Source of the DNA: Hevea brasiliensis
Taxonomy: Eukaryota; Streptophyta; Magnoliopsida; Malpighiales; Euphorbiaceae
Length of the DNA stretch: 64,000 nt
Reading direction: 5' to 3'
Assembly (NCBI RefSeq): GCF_030052815.1
Contig: NC_079504.1
Span: 99,220,371-99,284,370, forward strand
Below the pieces are notes generated by a model. That model saw only the letters and a program-made list of their open reading frames with translations. It was not told the origin of the DNA and did no database searches. Positions 58,527 through 64,000 of the stretch are shown here, piece by piece. The position numbers and the translations under genes were made by a program. How positions within the stretch are numbered: the first letter of the stretch is position 1; every line of letters begins with the position of its first letter.

Positions 58527-61500
58527 TGTGACACCCCTTACCCGACTACAGTGTAGCCGAGCAAGTTATGCCACTCAGTGTGCCGAGCACTCTATTTAAT
58601 CTTAATTCATTTTTATTCTTCCTTTTGAATATAACATTGTGAAATATAATTCATTTTAAGCCATTTATCGAAATTACTATTTATTTGAGGTTCTGAAAAA
58701 TTTTTAAGAAAATATGACGGAGTACCGGCTAAAAATGGAGAAAACAGTTCTTCGGAACCTGTGAGAAACACTTCCTATATTCATTTTCCATCATCTCAAC
58801 TCCATTTATCAAATTCTCAACAATGTTCAATCTCAGTTCTCATTCATCCATCTCATATGATACCATGCATAATTCATATATAAACATTCACTTTTCCATT
58901 TACAACCACACTTTTCATTATTTACATGAATATCAAAATACATTACATAAGTTTCAAATACATATGAGAAAATAAAATCAATTACAAAATACCAAAATGA
59001 CATCTAGCGTCCTACCCATGCACTGCAGACAGTGAGGTGACACAGACACTATGCAGAACTGTGAGCTGCCTTACCGAATCTGTGGTCCACTGGGCCCTCT
59101 GTCTAATCTTCAGTACCTACGCGTTGCAAAAGCGACGCGCTAAGCATAAAGCTTAGTGGTGCAAATAATAAAATAGAAAGAAATAATATGCCAATAAAAA
59201 AAATCATAATTTCTTCGCCATTGTGTTCATAAGAACTGAATAATTACCAACTTAATGTTTAGTCGAGGGCTAATTACGTTTTATGATATTAACTTCTTCA
59301 TGCATTTCGTTAATTATTTTCTTCATGATCTTGAGCTTCTTTGTATTTTTGTAATCATTCCTGATACTTAATTTTCATATTTTCTTTAATAATCAGTTCA
59401 ATCACAGTTATACTTTTCCATGCCCAAGTAACCTATCTTTGGATGATGGATGGATAATGGGTCGTTGGCACCGAGCCCGCCTCGAGCCGTCATACTATGG
59501 GACGCAGAACGTCAACCATGTATGCAGTCAGTATGGCTAAAAAGCCATGATATCACATAATCGGGCATAAAAGCCATGCATACGGGCATAAAAGCCATGA
59601 ATACGGGCATAAAGCCATGAATACAGGCATAAAGCCTTTCGCAGTACTGCTAAAACAATACCCTATTGGCATGCCAAACTATCCAAACCAATCACATTAG
59701 GCCTACTAGGGCATTTTGCATATTTAAGTTTCACAATTTTTGGATTTCAAGTTTTCATGTCACTATTCATTTCATTAGTCAACTAAAATGTTGACTTTTG
59801 CATAAACAATAGGTACATTGATTTTAATACTCCCAACATGCCACATTTTGTATTCAAAACTTGTTGGTTTTGGTCACTTTCTCAAAGCTTAGGTCATTTT
59901 GGCAAAATTGTTAATTTTTGGTTTTGTTGTTACTATTCATCATTGGTCAACAAAAATATTGACTTTTAGCATAAAAATGTGTACATTGACTTTGGCACTC
60001 CCAACATACCACATTTGGTGTTTAAAACTTGTTGGCATTAAGTGTTAATACCATTCCAAAGTGTAACTCTACTTAAACAGAATTTTCAGTTTTGGTGAGA
60101 CAACTTCACTGTTCCATTGGACACTGTTACTGTTGGAATTTGAAGAAATGTAAAACATGAAAGTTGTTCCTTATTTTGTCTAGTTGAATTTCCTTTTTTG
60201 AATCACTCCATTTGGAGTTTTGTAGGTCCAGATATGGTTCAAAAACCCAAGCTGGCCGGATTGCCAAATCTGCAGATTTACCATATCTACAGTGCATGAA
60301 CAGTAGCTAGAGTCACTTGGTTGGATGGGTTCTGGCCATAATTTGGGGTAGGTTCCTTCATGAAAGTTGTTTGTCAATGTCTTAACTTGTTTCTGTAAAA
60401 ATTTCAGGTCAATTGACCAAATCTACAGTGAGTTATGGCCAAATGAACAGTTACTGTTCATTTGGTCAATTCTGCAGAGGCAGTTTCAGGGTTCCGGATT
60501 GGGGCCAAGTTTTGGTCCTCTTGCTTTGGTCTTTTGGGCATGATTTCTTCAGCAAAAATGTGCCATTATAAGCCTAGTTTCATGTCCAATTGGCCAAACA
60601 TCAATTGGACTAACACAGCCCAAGTTATGGCAGTGCAAAGGGACTGAATTTTCAGTCCCTATGCTGCTGTCCTAGGGCAGTTTGCAACCTCACTTTGCAA
60701 TCTCATTTTTCAGTTCATTTGTTGGTCAATCTACCTAAAATGGTCACTAATTGACCATTAAAATGTTCTCTAATCAATTCATAATCCAAGTCCACACTTT
60801 ACTCCCAAAACCCTAGCTCAAATTCAAGATTTTGTACAAGTTATCCTAGTTGACTAACTAACTCATTTCCTTATGTTTATATACTTTATTCATGATTTCT
60901 AATTCATTCCAAGTCCATTCAAAAACACTCAATCCTATTTCTCCCTAGGGCAGCCGAAATTTATGGAGTACATATACATAAATTTCATCCACTTAATTTA
61001 CAAATTCTTGCTAAATTCAAGTTCCTATGCATGAAATTAAAGAGTTTTTGATATATAGTGCACTAACCTCTTGTAGCTTAAATCCAAGCCAACCCAAAAC
61101 TTTAATTTCTTCTCCTCTTTTAGCTCCCAAAATATTAAGCAAGGTTCTAGGGTAAAATTTAGTGTTGGGAACTCAAGGAAATATGGTGGGAGTTTAGGAT
61201 TTCATGAGCTTGCCAAGCTCATCAATGGAGGGAGATGGAAGAGTCACATTTTGGGGAAGAAGAAGAAGAAGAATGGCTGCTGTAATTTGTGTTATTTTGG
61301 TCTTCATTTATGTCTTTTAATAGTTTAGTCAAATGGTAGCTTATTTGTGATTGGTCACAATTTGTAAATGACATCATCAAGATGTCATTATTGAGCTTTT
61401 TCTTCATTTTCTTTCCTTTCCTCCACTAATCATTTTCAATTTGATTTCTAGTAATGTTTATTCATATTTTATGTTATATTAATTATTTACTCAACTGGAC

Positions 61501-61922
61501 AAGTCGGCCAAAAATCACCTCAGAAAGCGAAATGACCAAAATGCCCTCCGTTTGGCTTAACGGGTCAAAATTGGCTGTACCGATTGAAAAATTTTTCTAA
61601 ATATTTTCTTGGCATTCTAATGCCATAGGAACCTCAATAACCCTTCTCTGGAGTCCCAAAAATTATTTTATAATTTTTCCCCCGGGTCTAGGGCTTCGCT
61701 ATAAACCGCAACTTCCCTCTGGTTACCCATCGCTTGGGCACCGGCTCTTTTGACTTAACTGTATTTTATTTCTAAAATTTTTACTAAATTTTTCTCATTA
61801 ATATTTGAGTTAATTATGGTCCCTCACTTTAGTTTAAATATCTTTCCAGACGTTCTAGCTGTCCGGACCGACACCGGTCACCGAATAAGAGATCTTGGAA
61901 TTGCTACCGGGAGGATGTTACA
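58527..61922 (-). repeat. I 3' LTR (beta, 3396 bp)
   Basis: TGTGACACCCC (plus) to GGAGGATGTTACA. Longer than F LTRs. Holds hairpins (59122-59156), a short tandem repeat (59562-59636), the U3 bZIP inverted pair (61369-61387) and a palindrome near 61861-61882. Confidence 0.95.
59562..59636 (+). repeat. Short tandem repeat, ~20-bp unit, four copies
   Basis: Units of CGGGCATAAAAGCCATGAATA type, the last one partial. Other beta LTRs have one or two related units at the same place (for example 478-535 in E1 and 34324-34372 in F, with GGCATGGGAAGCCAT), so the site expands and contracts. Confidence 0.85.
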
Positions 61923-62094
61923 ACTCTTCCTCTAATTTAAATTTCGTCCTCGAAATTTCTTTGGATGTTTTGGTTCTAAGATAATTCTTTTACCTTTCTA
62001 TTACTCCATCTGTCTACTTCTTTTGTATACATGGTACCATTTAGTCTTTTCGAATCTATCATTATACACTTAGGCATATCATAAAAGAAATATT
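61923..62094 (-). other. I polypurine tract and upstream remnant
   Basis: AGAGGAAGAGT (61923-61934, minus) precedes the 3' LTR, with the TTTCGAGGACGAAATTT block at about 61940-61958. The remaining about 130 bases up to the gag stop show no pol motif. Confidence 0.8.
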
Positions 62095-62972
62095 TTACCT
62101 CAAATTCACATCTGGGGCTTCTTGCTCCTCTCCGGCTTGGGTGACATTTGGAAGTGGTGTTACTGTTGTACTTGGTCCTTCCACGGCCTCTGTCTGGGTC
62201 CATGGTATATTCCTCTTAGGACAATCTTTCAGACGATGGTCTATGGCCCCACATCTATAACAGGCTCCAGTCAATCCCCTACATTCACCTTTATGCCACT
62301 TGTTACAATGGCCACATTTTCTTGCTAATCCTGGCGCACTCACTATTAGTGTTTCTGGTTGATCTCTCCTGGGTATAGGCTTGGGTCTAGATCTCCTACT
62401 TTGATCATATGTCCGACTTAAGCGTTCTCTCACCTCTTATTACTAGATGTCCAAATTTCCTCTTTTCTTGATCACCACTCCTCTTACATTCCTCTTCATG
62501 AACACAGGTAATATATTTCTTTCTGAACTCTATCAGAAAGAATTCCCAAGTTACGTCGGCTGGTGGCACTACCTTGGTTACGACATCCCACCACCGATAT
62601 GCAGCTTCTTGTAACAAAGAAACTGCACACTCCAAACTCTGTTCTGGTGTGCAATGGAGCTGCTGCAGGACTCTTTCAGTCCTTTCTAACCAATACTCAG
62701 CCGCTGCAGAATCGTCTTCCTTTCTACCATTGAAATCTACTGACTCCATATTTCCTAATTTTTCCAAGAGATGATTTACTTTGAGATAGTGGTGGAATAA
62801 CCCCAGTCATCTGTCGAAAGAATCTAGTCATCTGCTCAAACAAGGCCTGTTGGGGTTGTACAGGCACCTCTTGCGCTGGTGGAGCAGGATCTCCCCGATT
62901 TCCAAAATCACTCCCAGTCGGGATATGACTTACTACTTCTTCTTCCACTGCCCTCTGCGATGAAGGGTCCAT
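62095..62972 (-). pseudogene. gag: I Gag with intact zinc knuckles, ends before protease
   Basis: The ATG at 62972 begins MDPSSQRAVEEEVVSH. A frameshift near 62745 leads into the capsid part: GRKEDDSAAAEYWLERTERV, HCTPEQSLECAVSLLQ, YRWWDVV and VTWEFFLIEFRKKYI. The central helical part seen in F (EFISLRQRQLSV to the KVERVR stretch) is missing after about 62480. A shifted frame then gives a basic stretch and two zinc knuckles, CGHCNKWHKGEC and CYRCGAIDHRLKDC (about 62230-62320), both with complete ligands, and ends QEAPDVNLR with TAA at 62095-62097. F shares APDV and then runs into the protease; here homology stops. Likely function before decay: RNA binding and packaging. Confidence 0.88.
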
Positions 62973-63077
62973 ATCCTATTTAACAAAGACAAACAGATCT
63001 GCGTTAGTGTCACCTCGACTCTTACAAATGCAATGCATGGTATGGACTCAATCTAGGCCCAGAAACGCCTAAACCGT

Positions 63078-63089
63078 GCTCTGATACCA
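63078..63089 (-). other. Primer binding site of I
   Basis: Minus strand TGGTATCAGAGC, five bases after the 5' LTR end; intact. Confidence 0.92.
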
Positions 63090-63094
63090 CTAAA

Positions 63095-64000
63095 TGTGAC
63101 ACCCCTTACCCGACTACAGCAAATGAGCAAGTTATGCCACTCAGTGTGCCGAGCACTCTATTTAATCTTAATTCATTTTTATTCTTCCTTTTGAATATAA
63201 CATTGTGAAATATAATTCATTTTAAGCCATTTATCGAAATTACTATTTATTTGAGGTTTCGAAAAATTTTTAAGAAAATATGGCGGAGTACCGGCTAAAA
63301 ATGGAGAAAACAGTTCTTCGGAACCTGTGAAAAACACTTCCTATATTCATTTTCCATCATCTCAACTCCATTTATCAAATTCTCAACAATGTTCAATCTC
63401 AGTTCTCATTCATCCATCTCATATGATACCATGCATAATTCATATATAAACATTCACTTTTCCATTTACAACCACACTTTTCATTATTTACATGAATATC
63501 AAAATACATTACATAAGTTTCAAATACATATGAGAAAATAAAATCAATTACAAAATACCAAAATGACATCTAGAGTCCTACCCATGCACTGCAGACAGTG
63601 AGGTGACGGACACTATGCAGAATCGTGAGCCTTACCGAACTCTGTGGTCCTTGGGCCTCTGTCTAATCTTGATCGCCTCAGCGTTGCAAAAGCGGCCGCT
63701 AAGCATAAAGCTTAGTGGTGCAAATAATAAAATAGAAAGAAATAATATGCCAATAAAAAAAATCATAATTTCTTCGCCATTGTGTTCATAAGAACTGAAT
63801 AATTACCAACTTAATGTTTAGTCGAGGGCTAATTACATTTTATGATATTAACTTCTTCATGCATTTCGTTAATTATTTTCTTCATGATCTTGAGCTTCTT
63901 TGTATTTTTGTAATCATTCCTGATACTTAATTTTCGTATTTTCTTTAATAATCAGTTCAATCACAGTTATACTTTTCCATGCCCAAGTAACCTATACTGG
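63095..64000 (-). repeat. I 5' LTR (beta), inner 906 bases
   Basis: Copies 58527-59440 almost base for base, except clusters at about 63120-63126 and 63596-63700, where substitutions and one- to three-base indels are packed together. The window ends inside it. Confidence 0.93.

Larger units (their letters stand above)
58527..64000 (-). mobile_element. I: beta gypsy element with Gag only, runs off the right edge
   Basis: Minus-strand order: 5' LTR (window end to 63095), primer site, gag, polypurine tract, 3' LTR (61922 to 58527). The interior is just 1172 bp (61923-63094), with gag as the only coding content. The LTRs are nearly identical over the visible 906 bases except for a few short clusters, so I is among the youngest insertions here. 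It must have moved with enzymes from another element. Confidence 0.93.

Overview
The window is a piece of a plant nuclear genome made entirely of LTR retrotransposons nested in one another; I found no host gene, rRNA, tRNA or CRISPR. The evidence is long (3.1-4.0 kb) TG...CA LTRs, tRNA-Met type primer sites (TGGTATCAGAGC on the element strand), 5-bp target duplications, and decayed Ty3/Gypsy and Ty1/Copia polyproteins. The gypsy integrase with a chromodomain-like tail fits the Tekay/Del chromovirus clade of flowering plants. The species cannot be read from the sequence.

Two related gypsy LTR groups dominate. 'Alpha' LTRs end ...GTAGGGTGTGACA; their Gag carries a TEFKGTVDPLEAEQWLERM segment (elements B, C, D, G, K; solo LTR M is alpha-like at its 3' end). 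'Beta' LTRs end ...GGTAAGGGGTGTCACA; their Gag carries a EDDPxxAExWLxRT segment (E1, F, I, J, L, N). Letters are my labels. One Copia element (A) is also present.

Layout: 1-1516, beta LTR E1 inside the gag of D (minus, LTR 2381-5863). D is inserted into the pol of C (minus, 5' LTR 29539-33054). C is also split by B (plus, 6796-17075, TSD ATGAA) and by Copia A (plus, 18637-28603). C lies in an old alpha LTR, G (33055-33343 and 48238-50713). G is split as well by F (minus, 33344-48232, TSD AAGTG), whose 5' LTR holds solo LTR M (43613-47609, TSD GTCTC). G sits in the oldest visible layer, a 425-bp beta LTR piece, L (50714-51138). To the right, beta LTR J (51139-54396) is split by alpha LTR K (54397-54656, 57739-58526). 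K holds solo LTR N (54657-57733, TSD TAAAA) and element I (minus, 58527 to the window end). The deepest chain is L > G > C > D > E1.

Most coding regions are dead. Stops in C and F are largely of the kind made by C-to-T change at CAA, CAG or CGA. The most unusual elements are B and I. Both keep Gag with zinc knuckles but have no protease, RT or integrase, and both lose homology to their autonomous relatives within a few codons of the Gag/protease junction, although they belong to different families. The second notable signal is a set of short structures shared by alpha and beta LTRs. These are a bZIP-like inverted repeat, a palindrome near the LTR start, two adjacent hairpins with compensatory base changes, and a GGC-ACTCT-GCC hairpin near the LTR end.
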